Shown in pieces: positions 1 through 17,579 of a stretch of DNA of 64,000 bases (position 1 is the stretch's first letter; each line of letters opens with the position of its first letter). Under the pieces are notes generated by a model. It made no database searches, was not told the origin of the DNA, and saw only the letters and a program-made list of their open reading frames with translations. Source of the DNA: Euglena gracilis. Taxonomy: Eukaryota; Euglenida; Euglenophyceae; Euglenales. The position numbers were made by a program, and so were the translations under genes. The stretch is from contig CP154956.1 of NCBI GenBank assembly GCA_039621445.1, positions 83,510,474 through 83,574,473 of the forward strand, given 5' to 3'.

Positions 1-480
1 CGGAACCTTAAACGGCGCTGGGGCATTGTTTGGGCAACTTGCCACCAAATTCAGCAGGTAACTGGTGGCAGTCCTCCATCCCCCTCATCAACCACCATTG
101 GAAGAATTCTCAAACAGTCCATGCTTTACGTGGCATGTGCACTTCCACTCCTTTTGTAACCAACCTCAACAACCTCCACAACTTGCCGTAAAACTGCACA
201 AAGCAAGTTACGTGGTGGACCTGCCCCCCACCTCCAGAGCACCACCTGGCGCTGGCAGTTGTCGCACAGGGAATGGGGTGTTTTTGTCGGTATTTTTTCT
301 TGGGGCGGGATTGGTCCGGGGGTTTTCATGTCATTCTGGTCTCAAAAGAACAGAGAATAAACACGTAGTTCCTGGGAGAGACAGGGCCAAAAATGACCAA
401 TCGCAAAAATATCTTGTCCAATCGTGCTGCCTCTCGCTCTCACCCCTTGTAACGCTGGCGCTCAAAATGGTTTTTGGTCG
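1..480. other. Unassigned flank
   Basis: No exon-like codon pattern or family match seen on either strand. The open frames here are broken and low in coding character. Confidence 0.4.
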
Positions 481-489
481 ATGTACGAA

Positions 490-528
490 AATGCGCAAAT
501 AAACCAAAAAAAGCTTAAGTGCGAGATG
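490..528. mobile_element. Solo end of a CTTAAG-type inverted-repeat element
   Basis: CAAAAAAAGCTTAAGTGCGA followed by GATGCACCGTCTAAG resembles the right ends of the elements at 41037-42186 and 54345-56741. No partner end is visible to the left, so the element is cut by the window edge or decayed. Confidence 0.4.
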
Positions 529-814
529 CACCGTCTAAGTTCTGGGGGGGGGGGGCTAAGGCCCCTGCTCAGGCAAGCGCTGGCACGGGGGCCATGTGCA
601 AAAATCGTAGCCAACTCTATGATGCTTAGAAGCAGGCTCGGGTGAATTGAAACACAAGAACATGCGTTCTTGTGCAATTGGTCTTGGTGCCAACGCTGAA
701 TTGATCAACACGTTGCAGCGCTTCCGCCGATCTGGGAAACAGGAAACCTGATGGCAGCCACAGTGGACGAGGTCGGGGGTCAGCGTCATAATTAATCCGG
801 GGGGCTACTAATGC

Positions 815-6483
<5,669 letters not shown>

Positions 6484-6539
6484 TGTGTGGTCGGGGATGG
6501 TGGGGCGGCCTGCGGGGAATGGCGGGCAGGCTAAGCAAC

Positions 6540-6700
6540 CGGGGGGGGGGGGGGCTTTGTGCTCTGGGTTGCCTGCCCATAGCAGGCATGAAGGGGGGTT
6601 GGCCTTGGATTCTGTCCCAGCCTGGTTGCCCCTGAAATAGCCATATCAATAACCCCGGCCAGCACACAACCCCAGCCCCTGCCAATGGAAAGGGAGCATG
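6540..6700. mobile_element. Decayed element of the GTGCCTGCC hairpin family
   Basis: CAGGCTAAGCAACC, a G run, then GTTGCCTGCCCATAGCAGGC and a C-rich tail, as in the element at 1962-2224. No clean target duplication found. Confidence 0.4.
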
Positions 6701-7554
6701 TGAGGCTGCACACCTGTACAACTAACTGGAATTGTCCTCTGATGGTAAGGGCATCGTCAGACATGGATAACCCCCCAAACAATAACCCCCCTGGGACCCG
6801 ACTTCGGCCGCCCAAATAATACCCCCCCCCATTTTTTCACAGACCACAAACAATGAGTTCGCCTGGGTGCTGGAACCTTATTTTTGGAACCATATTTTGT
6901 GTGATTGTGTTCTTGTGCAAATTTTACATAATTATACCATGTTCGGATTGGAAACGGAAGGGAAAATACCACATTGCGCCTTTTTGAAACAAAAATTCCA
7001 CCCACGATGGGTTTGATGGTGTTCAACGTACATACAATGCATCTCGCAGTCAAAATTTCACACCCATAAAATTATTAAAAAAATCGGCAGACATAATATT
7101 CCCTCCCCCAAATAACCCCCCCTGAGTGGACTTCAGCCAACCAAATAATATTCCTGGGGAGGGGGGGGGGTAATATTATTTGGGGGGTTACGTTTCCAAC
7201 ACAAAAAAAAGTCCAAGAAGGTGAAATAGAAATTAGCAACAGTGGAAAACAAAAAAAAACTAAATTTGGGCATGTCATCTTCCAGCGCAGACCCCCTCTA
7301 TCTGGTCCCCCCAATCCAATATTCACTTGACAGGTTGGTTGGCCAGCACCGGGGACTGTGACAAATCCCTCTCGTGACCGTCGGCCGTGCCATCCATAAA
7401 TATATAATAAGAAAACCAAACTTCCCCTGTTCCGCTTAGCAACGAGGCATCCTGGTTCAGTTTGCCCGGTGAAGGTTGCATTGCGCCTGATCCCCCCATG
7501 GAGGAATACAATACCTTGTGATTGGGTGTCACTGGCTTGTTTGCCAAAATGCAA

Positions 7555-7672
7555 TTATACATATATATACATGTATATACATATATATATACATGTATAC
7601 ATGTATACATATATATGTCTGTATGTATGTATGTATGTATACATCATACATATTCATCATATATATAATAAA
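7555..7672. repeat. AT/GTAT microsatellite
   Basis: Alternating TATA, CATG and GTAT units; no gene. Confidence 0.9.
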
Positions 7673-7895
7673 ATATCCAGTCCCATCTGGTCCCGGCTTT
7701 GACGACCCCAACCAAAGGCACACACGAGTTAGGCACGTGGTCTCCTCACCAGGCTGAAAAGCCCAGTGGGTCATCGGGGAGAGAGGGAACGAGACCCAGC
7801 CGCTGTGTGTCGGCCCAACGCTCACCCTCGGCCAGCACAGCCAGGTTGGGTCCCGAGTGACGGGAGTGGGCAGCGTGTGGACGTTTTGCGGTGGT

Positions 7896-8022
7896 TCATC
7901 GTGGAAGGAGGGCGGGGATTTCGTCCGTGTCCATCGCACTGTTTGCCAGGTCCGCTTGCTGTATGGCCACGACGAGGGTGCTGTTCTGACGTCCCTCCTG
8001 TTGCTCCGTCTCCCGAAGCCGC
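7896..8022 (-). CDS. Terminal exon of an unrecognised coiled-coil-like gene
   Basis: Open frame [17 protein letters not shown] ... [13 protein letters not shown] followed by TGA at 7896-7898. The 5' boundary follows CTGCCACT: CTG is 5 nt before the cut. The preceding exon (8717-8830) ends at GATCAGGC, and joining the two gives [12 protein letters not shown] in frame with a 5-bp CAGGC/GCCTG pairing. This is the 3' end of the gene whose other exons extend upstream to at least 11.6 kb. Function not recognised. Confidence 0.65.
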
Positions 8023-8037
8023 AGTGGCAGGCCCTCG

Positions 8038-8212
8038 GGTGTGTGTGTGTGCACGCGCGCGCGCGTGTGTGTGTGCGTCTGTGTGTGTGCGTGTCTGTCT
8101 GTCTGTCTGTGTGTCTGTGTATGTGTGTGCGTGCGTGTGTGCATGCGTGTCTGTGTGTGTGCGTGCGTGTCTGTGTGTGTGTGCGTCCACGCGTGCGCGC
8201 GTGTGCGTGCAG
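8038..8212. repeat. GT-rich microsatellite
   Basis: Mostly TG dinucleotides interrupted by CG, CT and CA. Intronic, between the exons at 7896-8022 and 8717-8830. Confidence 0.95.
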
Positions 8213-8716
8213 GTGCTAAAAACCCCAAATCTTCCTTAGTCACCAACAACCCCCGACCAGGGGGGTGGCCGTACACCCCCTGATCTGCAACCCCCAACTG
8301 GGGGGGCAAGGGGGGTGCAGGAAAGATCCCTAGGGGACACCCCACCCAAGGCTGCCTCGCCAAACCACCTGGACGCACCCACCAATGTCCAATGAACCCT
8401 CTTGCCCATGAACAGGGGGAGTCCAGACAAGGCTGAAATTGACCAACCCCGGGGGTGGAGGGGGGCAGGCACTACCCCAAGGGGGGGGGGTCGGCACCAC
8501 CTTGAAATCCAGCCTGGTCCGGACCGTCCAGTTTGTCACCTTTTACAGCCATATCAATGCATGCCCAATGAACGTTCCTTGTCCGGACTGTTTAGATCGT
8601 CACCTTTATGTTCATTCGGCTTGGGGGGGGGGTAGGTAGGAAGGATTGGAAACAAATGGTAACATTCAATAGATGTCACCCCCACCCACCCAAAAAGCAG
8701 GCCGCCAAGCCTGATC

Positions 8717-8830
8717 TCCGCCGCTGCCTGCAGATTGCCCAGCACCCGCCCCTGCATCGTGTGCAGCTCCTGCCACGCCTGCTGCAAGTTCCGCGACGCC
8801 TCACACGCGGGCCGCAGGCGGTCCGCCATC
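8717..8830 (-). CDS. Helical exon of the same unrecognised gene
   Basis: MADRLRPACEASRNLQQAW then QELHTMQGRVLGNLQAAAE. Strong C/G third positions, heptad-like Leu/Ala/Gln spacing, no Gly/Pro after the first few residues; probably a coiled coil. The 3' end is supported by the in-frame nonconventional join to 7896-8022. The 5' end (after CTGCAGAC) is likely but less certain. Confidence 0.65.
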
Positions 8831-9127
8831 GTCTGCAGTAATGGGGGCGGGGCTGCCGGGGGTCCAGTGCAACAGCTGGTTTGCCATTGCGCACGGTCCT
8901 TTGCGTGTGTTGGAAGTGGCGGGGGGGCTCTCTGGTAGTCAACGTTGTGCCTTAGTAGAATCACACGTGCACATATGCACTTTGGCACGTGTGTGTGATG
9001 GTATGTGTGTTGGGGGCTCTCGGTGTTTTTCCAACTCCTCTGGACAACGTGGACGCTGCTGAGTTGTTTGGTGTGTGTCGGTGAGCCCGAACCAGGGCCG
9101 ACGTCGGATGGAAGGCCCAGTCTGCCA

Positions 9128-9229
9128 CCAGTGTGTTCAAATGGCCCACAGCGTGCCAGCCGTGCCCCGGGCCGAGTGCACCGCTGGAGCTCCCGCTGCA
9201 GCTCCGCCTCGGAGCTGACGTAGATGCCG
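9128..9229 (-). CDS. Exon of the same unrecognised gene
   Basis: GIYVSSEAELQRELQRC and following residues. The 5' boundary follows TGCAGACCAC (CAG 5 nt before the cut) and joins the exon at 10400 in frame as VMN-GIYVSS, with CTGCA/TGCAG pairing. The 3' end at 9128 is a tentative choice that keeps frame with the next exon. Confidence 0.6.
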
Positions 9230-9365
9230 GTGGTCTGCAGCGGGGGGAGGGTGGGGGCCAGTGGGCCTGAGCGTTGTCAACACTTTGCCCCTTGAGTTGA
9301 GTTGCGTTACCAACCACATACAACTTGGGGACTGACATTGCAACTTGACTTAAACGATGGAGCTT

Positions 9366-9452
9366 GTGACAATTCAGTCGTTTCCCCTCCTTTTTTTTGA
9401 CAACCTCAAACCATTCAAACTGAAATGCTAAGGATCCACTGCTTTGCTTCCC
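9366..9452. repeat. Dispersed repeat, copy 2
   Basis: Diverged copy of 6018-6112 (GACAATTCAGTCGTTTCC ... CTGCTTTGCTTCCC). Confidence 0.6.
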
Positions 9453-9459
9453 TTAAGTC

Positions 9460-10360
9460 CTGTGTTTAAGCAGCAGGAAGGTTGAGGATTCTGCTGCACG
9501 CTCTCAGAGTCTTTCTGTCAGGCCACCTCGGAGTTCAAAAATGCCACCGCAAAGCATCTGCATGCAAGTGTATTTGCTGGACTGTGACTCGTCGTGTAGT
9601 CGACTGGACTGGTTCGAGTCCACCAACAACAGTGCTACTGTATTTATTAATCATCTGCCATCCTCTTCCTCCATTCCCTTTACTCACTGGTGAAAACATC
9701 TTTTTTCTTTCCGTACTCAAATGCCTGCAACTTTGAGGGAGGATGCAAAGTCTTCTAAGGCCTCCTAAGGTCTCCTCGGCGACGCCTTGGGCTGAGCAGC
9801 AAAAGATGGGTGGGCTGATTCACTTCCGCCACATTTCAGAGATCATATTGCCATACGTTCTGCAGTGAAATGGTACAACCTTTACCAGAAAAATGGTCCC
9901 CTGAAAAAAGCCACGTAGAATCACATGGAATCACATAAAGTGATGTGTGGAATTTTGTGGTGCATTTTTTTGTGAAAAGCGCTGATCGATATCTGGGGAA
10001 ACCAACTTTCCAAACACCAAGAAGGTCAGAGTCCAAGCTCTGGGCAGAAATAAAAATGTGCACTGTGCATAACAGTGATGAGACTCTCCAGGAACGATTG
10101 CAAATAACAAGGAATGCAGTTCTATCAAGAAAGAATATCAATGAAACCTTAAAATTGAAGTCTTGTACCAGCAGCCGCAGAAACAGCAAAAATTTTAAAC
10201 CCGGGGAGTGAACAAAAAAAACATAAACTCAGCCATGAAAATTAAAAAAAAAATGTCTGTTCCCCCTTTGCTGTTGGTTGGGTCACGACCCGGGGGGGGG
10301 GGGGGGTCCACAGACCAGCTGAAAAAAACCCCTGCCTAAACTCCCATCCGCACACGCGCA
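9460..10360. other. Intronic stretch, nothing recognised
   Basis: Lower GC than the exon patches, frequent stops in all frames, one G run at 10291-10308. Probably part of the intron between the exons at 10400 and 9229. Confidence 0.4.
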
Positions 10361-10399
10361 GTGCCACATGTGTGCCCCACCATCGCTGTGTTGCAGGAG

Positions 10400-10492
10400 T
10401 TCATAACCGCGTCCAGGAAGACGGCGTGCAGCCGATCAAACCTCTCCAGGGCCGGCTGGTCCCCGGCGGGCGGCGGCTTCAGCCACGTGTTC
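10400..10492 (-). CDS. Exon of the same unrecognised gene
   Basis: WLKPPPAGDQP followed by ALERFDRLHAVFLDAVMN. It ends ATG AA before CTCCTGCAACAC (CTG at +4 to +6), which pairs with TGCAG 5 nt before the exon at 9229. The 5' boundary is approximate. Confidence 0.6.
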
Positions 10493-11489
10493 CAGCACAA
10501 GTGCCAACAAAACCGCGGCAGGTTTACACAACTTTCAGAAACACATCTTCGCACTTAAAATGGGGCAACATGACTGATGAAAATGGTACTGCCTGAAGGA
10601 GGGCACTGGGGAACCTCCTCTTGTTTCATTCACATCCAGAAAAAATGGTGTTAAAATCTACAAAACTTTGCATGCAAAGACCGAGTGGTGCCAAGACCAG
10701 GCTTCTGTTTAAAAACTCCGGGGAAAGGCGCACCTTGTGTTTGGGGTGGGTTCCTGCCATACCTACCCCCAGGAAATTGTCAACTGTAAAATCGGTGAGT
10801 ATGTACACAGGTGACAGGTCCCCATGGTGACAGATCAGCAGGTACAGGGCTTAGGTGTCAGCCTCCCGCGGGGGGGGGGGGGTAGTTGGAACCCCCCCCC
10901 CCCCCAGGGGGGTTTGCTCCCAGCCCCAGGCCGACCAGCCAATTTTCCCTTGAAAGTGTATTTTCTGGGCCCCGCTGGGGGGGGGGGGGGTGCTAAATGA
11001 CCCCCCCCCCCAAACCCCATCCGTTCCGCCAGGGGCCAAAAATGCCCTGCCCCCTTCCTGACCAGAGCACCCAAACCCCCGGGAGAGGTTTGACCATCCC
11101 GAAAAAAGAAGCCTGGGAGGGACATGAGATAAAAAAAAATCCACAGCAGTTTTTAACCTGCTAAAAGAAAGTAATAAAAGAACACTCTGGTCAGTGGGTG
11201 TGTCATGACAGGCTGTGCCAGGATTAACATCGTGTATCAGCAACAATTTTCAAAGCATTCACACACATATATAAACACATGTACATAATATGTGTGTGGA
11301 CAAACTGTGTCATGTGCACTGTACAATAGACCATAGCGCCTTTTCGGCACGGGAAAAAGGGCAGCTGGCACGGGGGTGTGGCAATGGACAACGGGCAGGC
11401 CGCATCAAAGACAGGGGGGGAAGGTACTCGCAAACCAAGCCGCAAAGCAAAGCGGAGGGGGCACACGGCAGAGACCAAGCCACGGCCCG

Positions 11490-11596
11490 GCCCTGGCCGA
11501 GGGGGACGTCCGCCATCGTCTCCTGCAGCGCCTGCTGCGTCGCCTGCTGGTGCCGCTCCACCTCTGCCGCTAGCGCCTGCTCTTGGCCCCGCGCGG
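11490..11596 (-). CDS. Coiled-coil exon of the same unrecognised gene
   Basis: QALAAEVERHQQATQQALQE followed by TMADV: alternating hydrophobic and Gln/Glu positions typical of a coiled coil. Its end (LQETMAD) echoes the start of the exon at 8717-8830 (LQTMADRL), suggesting an internal repeat. Boundaries approximate. Confidence 0.55.
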
Positions 11597-11699
11597 CCGC
11601 TGCACGCTTGCCCTACCCCACGATGCGCAACGCATGGGTGGGCGTCGGACCCCACCCACCAGACGGGGGTGGGTGGTTTCTAAGTTACAATACATAAAA

Positions 11700-11790
11700 G
11701 ATGGGTAAGAACCGGGGAGGTGGTGCTTATTCTGCCAAAATATGGGTAAGAACCAGGGGGGTGGTGCTTAGACCAGGGGGAAAAATTTGA
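11700..11790. repeat. Tandem ATGGGTAAGAACC block
   Basis: ATGGGTAAGAACCGGGGAGG and TGGTGCTTA occur twice about 45 bp apart, and a third diverged copy is at 12095-12120. Confidence 0.6.
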
Positions 11791-11975
11791 CTGCAAAAAA
11801 AATCCGGCGCCCCGCGCCGAAAAGGAAAATTCCCCTTAATTTGAAGGTCCACTGTTGAACTTACACACATTTGGATGCAGAAATCGACAATACCCCACCA
11901 AATCAGGTCTCAGAAGTTGCAGAAAGTTCGAAATTTTTGAGAAATTTCCCTTAAAAATGCACACAAAATAAACCT

Positions 11976-12053
11976 CCTTAGTTGCACTAAGGCTTCTTGT
12001 CTGTTTATGGCCGGCGCTAACTTCGCTTCTGGCCCAGCTTGCTGTGTGGTGAT
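11976..12053. repeat. 78-nt dispersed repeat with two hairpins, copy 1
   Basis: CCTTAGTTGCACTAAGG forms a perfect 7-bp stem, followed by a second stem GGCC...GGCC. Nearly identical to 30877-30953. Function unknown. Confidence 0.7.
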
Positions 12054-12121
12054 AAACACAAAATAAACCTCCCCGTGACGATGACCTTTGAATAGAACCG
12101 GGGGGTGGTGCTTAGACAAGG

Positions 12122-12490
12122 GGGGGAAGGTAATATATATTACACAATATACAATGCATAATGCATGGCATGTAGTTTAATATGTAACATATAATGATCA
12201 TTATGGATAATACACAAAAGAATACAATGTAAAACAAACATAATATAATATATATTGTACATTGTATTATAAATTGTACACTATTCCTTCTGCATACCGC
12301 ATACATAGGAATAAAGTTAGGCCTAACTCCTGACCCTGAAACAAGAAAAAAAAAACCCCAAAATGCTAAATCCCCCCAGGGGCCATAAAACACCCCCAAA
12401 TATAATAATACTATAATACATAAATATATTATTATTATATTATATATATTATTATATATATTATATTATTACATTATTAATCATAAATAC
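12122..12490. other. AT-rich intronic stretch
   Basis: ATATATTATAC-type sequence with an interruption of C runs; no coding pattern. Confidence 0.5.
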
Positions 12491-12619
12491 AACAAAAAAT
12501 GCATACAAAGCACATCTACGCCACTCACCCCCCCCCCCACCCCCACCCCGCGCGCGGGCGCCGCGCGGCCGCCCGCCCCCTCGCGCTGCAGCTGGCCGGC
12601 CCGAAGCAGGTGGCCGGGC

Positions 12620-12695
12620 GCCCGCGGCGCTCAGCAGCTGCAGCTGGTCCAGGCCCGCCTGCACTGCTCCGCCTTCGCCCGCTCGAAGGTGGTTG
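12620..12695 (-). CDS. Probable exon (FERAKAEQ)
   Basis: FERAKAEQCRRAW in a GC-rich patch with C/G-ending codons. A TGA follows six codons later, so the exon probably ends around the CTGCAG after TGGACC. Boundaries and frame uncertain; the neighbouring GC-rich sequence to 12540 could be coding in another frame. Confidence 0.4.
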
Positions 12696-13879
12696 ACGAA
12701 CAGCCACTACAACAGCTAGGACTGCGCCGGGGCCACCGGCGAAGCCTCACTTCCAGACCCCCGGGGAGGGGGGTGGGCACCGTTTGCCGGGCCACACCCC
12801 GCCCTGTCACTTTTTCCGAAAACGCATCTCACCACAGCCCCCCCCCCGGGGGGGGGAGGGGGATCCAGCCACACATCTCTTCAAGGGTCCAGGGGGGGGG
12901 GGGTTGCTGGGCTAGGACTAGAAATTTGGGCTGGCTAGCCCGCCCCCCCCCCCCAGGAGGGAGGGCCGAAATCGAACAATTGCCCAAAAATGTCCTGCAA
13001 AGCACAGTTTTGAAGGGGAAAAAAACGACCACCTGATAACCAACAAAAAAAAACACCCCAAAAACACCATTTTTGGCATTTTGGACACTTTTTTTTAAAA
13101 AAAATTGCGCTTCGTGCCGAAAGTTTTTCAGCTGGACCCCCCCCCAAAGGGGCTGGCTTGCAGGGCTGGCAACGACCCCAGAGGGGGGGGGTGCTCCTGC
13201 GGCTGGGCTGGGCTCAGATCGGGGCTGGCTGCAGCAGTCCCCCCCACCTCGGGTCAGGCAGGAGGGGACCTTGGCCGATTCCGGGTGGCTTTGTGCTAGA
13301 CCGATGTGTCTTTCAGGTTTTGTAGACCCCCCAGGGCGCAATTCGTCCCCCCCCCGGGGGAGGGGGGGGGGGCAGGGGGTCCAGGGGCTAAACCCAACAC
13401 CAGAAACAAGGGTAAGCCCAAGGCAAATGTTTGGCATGTACAATATCAATTCTCATGTTTCAAAAAAGTTGAAGAAACAGGGGGGGAAAGTCTCCCAGAG
13501 AGACCAAAAGAAGGCCAAGGTTCTTTTGCATTTGTCACAATTTTTTTCCAAAAAAAATTATCATTATGAGTAGTAAAAGTTTTCAGCCTCGCCAACCTCC
13601 GAAAAGGTGGTCCTCAAAAGGGGGATCACTAGACTTAGGGGGAGCATTAGGCAGAGGGGGGGAACAAAGAATGAGGAAGAAGGGAGACATCCTAACACAC
13701 TGGATGCATTCAGTTGGCGCAATCTGAAGAAAAAAAAGGCAGCACAGCTGGCACCACCACTGCCTTGTTCTTACCAACACCCGGGGGGGGGGGGGGCGAT
13801 GTCTGGTGCTAGGGATGCCTACCCCCTATGGGGCTGTGACCTTCCTTAAAAGAAACCTGCACCAAGAGGTTTGGCCCCG

Positions 13880-14030
13880 GCACGGGCGGAACTCCAGCAG
13901 CTCGTCCTCCGCCAGGGGCAGGCCCCCGGCCGGCCGCGGCCGCCCGCGGTCCAGGCCCCCGGCGGGAGGCGTCGTCATCGCCATGAGGCTGGCGGCGGGG
14001 GGCGCCGGCCGCCGACCTTGGGGGGACACT
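13880..14030 (-). CDS. Probable exon (Gly/Pro/Arg-rich then acidic helix)
   Basis: MAMTTPPAGGLDRGRPRP then GGLPLAEDELLEFRP. GC-rich patch in the same orientation as its neighbours. Boundaries unknown; another frame cannot be excluded. Confidence 0.4.
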
Positions 14031-15599
14031 GCCGCTCGGGGGGCGGCACGCGTGCCCGCTGTGCATCGCTCGATGAAATTCGACTAAAAAAAACAACGGA
14101 ATTGATGACTTTGATTTTTCTGGCATGTTAACTACGTCTGGCACTGATTATTTAACATTTAGGTCCTGAAAGACGCACAGTGTGCACGGCGTGTACAGTG
14201 TGTTGCACACCGTGTGTCGACATCTCCCGCGGGGGGGGGGGGGCAAGCCTGGCCGGAGCCTGATCCAAGTCCAAGCAAGCACTGTGGGGTAGATTTGGGG
14301 GGGGGGGCGGTCATACCATCAAAAATCAGAGCTTTCGCGACATTTAAAAACGACAAAAATATTACAACAACACATTTCTGACAATAACACAACGTGACAA
14401 TAACACAGACAATAACACAACGTTACGGTTTTTTAATAATGCTTTAGCGTCTCAAGAGATGAAAAATAAAACACACCAAGAGAGAAGCAATACCCTGTGG
14501 GTGATACTCCCTCCTGCACTCGATTTGGGGGGGGGGGCAGTTTTCTACAACCCAACCAAACCCCTCCGTCTCATTGGCCCAATGACGTTGGCCCCACAGG
14601 CTGTGGGGGCAACATGAGTCATGTGTTTGGGCCGTCCCCACACTCAAATCGGCAGACGCCCACACGAGTGACTCCCCACCGAGGGAACTGCGCGAGTTGA
14701 ACGTTGGCTGGGCGGTCCTCGCGGAAGGCTTTGGCCTCAGGAGGAGGGTCTGAGGGAACCCCTCGGCCCAAAATGGAATCCCACCCATGGAAACGGTGGA
14801 CGTCGAATGTGGAGAGCAACCTTCTCCAATTTGACTTCTTTTTAAGTGATTGAGTTGCACTCGGCATGCATCTTGCAGGAAACCGGTGAACTTAGAAGTG
14901 AAACACAAAAGAAAGCATACTAGCGTTGCAATGCAGTTTGTGTCCCGGGTGTTTGACTCTTCCAAAATACGTGCCCAACGTTTGCACCCGACCAAATTTC
15001 AACTTTCAACTTTCTGAGAGTTGCAAATTCTGTCGAAATAAAAGAACAGGCTGAGATGGGGAGGCACCCCACAGAAAACAGGAACGCAATGACGTACCCA
15101 CTGTGAAGGCAACACCCAGAACTGCTGAAAAGAGAAAAGGAAAAATGGTCGTTGGTGGATCCGAAGAAGGATTTTCCGGTGGGACGACCGAACTGTGAAT
15201 CATCCATTCAGGGGTTCATCAAAAATAATAATAAAAAAAGCCCAGCATTTTCCACCTGGCTGGGAAGGCGATGGATGAAGAGCGCTTGGGGCAGAGGCCT
15301 GTCAGGCAGGGTGAGACAGAACAAGCGACACAAAAAGTCCCCACGCCTCACGGGATGGCTGAGCGATGATTCTTCTCCATCTCTATCGGTAATATAAAAA
15401 TTGTCTACCGTTTTCAATTTGCCACGCTTGTTCATTGCGATCCAACACCCTCCTTGAAACAAATTTTCAAAACCAGCCCAACTGTTATGTTACATTTTGA
15501 TGTGCCCTTTTTGTGGCTAATTCTGTTGCACATGCAGCTTTCTTTGCATGAATCCTGCTGAAGGCCAGCCTCCACTGGCACACAGGCCCCTGGCCGGCT

Positions 15600-15770
15600 G
15601 AACACCGAACTGCTGCGGGCGGCCTGAGAAGCCGGGGTTGGCCGGGGCATGGCGGAGCCCGAGCGCAGCTTCGGGGCCGGGAAGGAGGAGGAGGGCAGGC
15701 TCGGGGGTGGCTTGCCGGCGAGCGGGCGACGGGGCGGGGCAGGGGACAACTGGCGAGGCTGTGGGCAAAA
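15600..15770 (-). CDS. Probable exon, low-complexity Pro/Ser/Ala
   Basis: GC-rich patch open in all three minus frames. One frame reads PSLPSSSFPAPKLRSGSAMP, a plausible disordered segment. Frame not settled. Confidence 0.3.
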
Positions 15771-15835
15771 GTTGTGAAGACGGCATTGGGGGGCAAATGC
15801 GAGCACCGTTTGCTTTGCTTAACGTTGCAGAGATG

Positions 15836-15975
15836 CACACACGTACATGCACGCATGCGCGACACACACACATACACACACACATGTACACACACACACA
15901 TGTACACAAAAATGAACACACATACACACACACACACACACACGTACACATGCACGTACACACAGATGCACCCAT
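15836..15975. repeat. CA-rich microsatellite
   Basis: CACACA with interspersed TGCA and TACA units. Confidence 0.95.
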
Positions 15976-16815
15976 GCACGTAGGCTCCATACATTTTTTA
16001 CCCACTCCGGACTCTTCCAAAAACCGGTAAGTCAGTTTTTTTTTTGAAAAGCTAGTCAGTCACCCCTCCGGGGGGGGGGGTCGGCCACTCTGGTATCTAA
16101 GGGAAAATTGACCAAAAAATGTGAAAACTGCCAACAATATTTTCTGCTGCCTTGGACGCGGTCACGTTTTTTTTGCCGACCCTCCCCTCAGAGAGAAGGA
16201 GGCTTGGGCTCCAAACTTTGAAAGCCACTCTGCAAAAAAATAACCAGTGACCCACCCGGGGGCTGTGGCCAAATGATTGTATGGCATGCGGACACAAACG
16301 AAGCGGCCCAGCAACACAAACACATGCAGCTGTTCAAACACATGCTAACGTGACACACCATCGAGCACACATGCACAAGACCGGACGCTTTTGCAACAAT
16401 CTGCATTCATAGAGATGCCCTGCCCCGCCTGGTATTGTGTTGCACTGCGTGGCTCTGGGTGGGATTGCGAGGCAGTGGGTGGGGTGGGACTGTGGGCACT
16501 GTAAAACAGTTGCCTTTTTTCTTTGCTTAAAATGAACAGCTACGTTTGAATGCCAAAAGCACAAGCACAGCCCACCCACCGTGCCACGCAGTGCCGGCAG
16601 TGTGGGCTGGGCTTCCCTGGCTGCAGCTTTGCTTTGCTGAAGGGGAGGCCAACCATCATTAAAGCAAGGGGAGCCACTTGCGCCCTGGGCAGAGGTGCGG
16701 GCGCCGCAAACGGTGAGGCACCAGCTAAATGGCTGGGGGGCAGCCACGGCGACGCAGAACGCTTGGGAACAGGATGCTGGTCCAGAACCCCCCTGCCCCT
16801 AGGAAGGGTCGTTGT

Positions 16816-16958
16816 CATACAATTGTTTACCGACCCCGGGGGGAGGGGGTGGTCACGTCCACTCTTCCAAAAACCAGTCACTCGCATATTTTTTTTGGAA
16901 AACCAGTCACCCACTCCCCCCTGAGGGCAGGGTCAGCCAGTGACTAAGTGATTGTATG
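16816..16958. mobile_element. 143-bp CATACAATT-type element
   Basis: Begins CATACAATTGTTTACCGACC and ends GACTAAGTGATTGTATG (inverted). Flanks GTCGTTGT and GTTTTTGT match at 6 of 8 positions, a decayed 8-bp duplication. Confidence 0.6.
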
Positions 16959-17114
16959 GTTTTTGTCCACACTGGAGAAAAAAAGCCAATCGCACATGTC
17001 CTGGGGGGGGGGGGGCCTGCCAGGGGGACCTGCTGCTGAAAAAAGGAGACAAAATGCAAACCTGGTTGAAACCTGAGGTGCGAGGGTCCTTTGGAAAATA
17101 AAAAAATTGGGGTC

Positions 17115-17190
17115 CATGCATGCATGTGTGTGTGCATGCATGTGTGTGTGTGTGCATGCATGTGTGCATGTGTGCATATGTGCATATGTG
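17115..17190. repeat. TG/CATG microsatellite
   Basis: Alternating TGTG, CATG and CATA units. Confidence 0.9.
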
Positions 17191-17203
17191 CGTGTGCACT
17201 CGC

Positions 17204-17579
17204 CAGGCTTCTGCTTAAGGACCCGGGGGGGGGTACTGGCTAGCCAATCGGCTAGACACTGGAAAAAATGGACTAGCTAGACTCCTCCCCCAGGGGGGGG
17301 TCCGGGGGTCCCCCGGACTGGAAAAAAAATTTCCCCCGGCGCTGTGCGCCGAAGGAAAAATGAGGTTTTTAATAGGTTTTTGGCTGATTTTGTTCCAAAA
17401 ATTCCCAAAATTTCGGCGAAGCGCCGGTAACTGGAAAATTTTTTTCCACTAGCTAGCCCTGCTAGCAGACCCCCCCGGGGGGGGGGGGGTCTGCTTGAAA
17501 TCCCACTAGCCAAATTTGGACTAGCTGCAGTCCAGCCCCCCCCCCGGGGGGGTACTGCAATCCCTTAAGCAGAAGCCTG
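17204..17579. mobile_element. 376-bp CAGGCTTCTGCTTAAGG element, duplication GCACTCGC
   Basis: Perfect terminal inverted repeat CAGGCTTCTGCTTAAGG / CCTTAAGCAGAAGCCTG flanked by GCACTCGC at 17196-17203 and 17580-17587. The interior carries CTAGCTAG-rich arms and paired G/C runs, and is shared with 30470-31270. Confidence 0.92.

Noticed and set aside
11976-12053. tRNA or snRNA gene at the hairpin repeat
   Set aside because: No cloverleaf, A/B box pair or Sm-like site could be fitted.
15008-15030. Spliced-leader-like ACTTTCTGAG
   Set aside because: Only about ten bases resemble the Euglena leader and no SL-RNA context follows.
15989-16277. Another CATACA...TTGTATG element
   Set aside because: Ends look right (CATACATTTTTTACCC, ATGATTGTATG) but the flanks GTAGGCTC and GCATGCGG do not match, so boundaries could not be supported.
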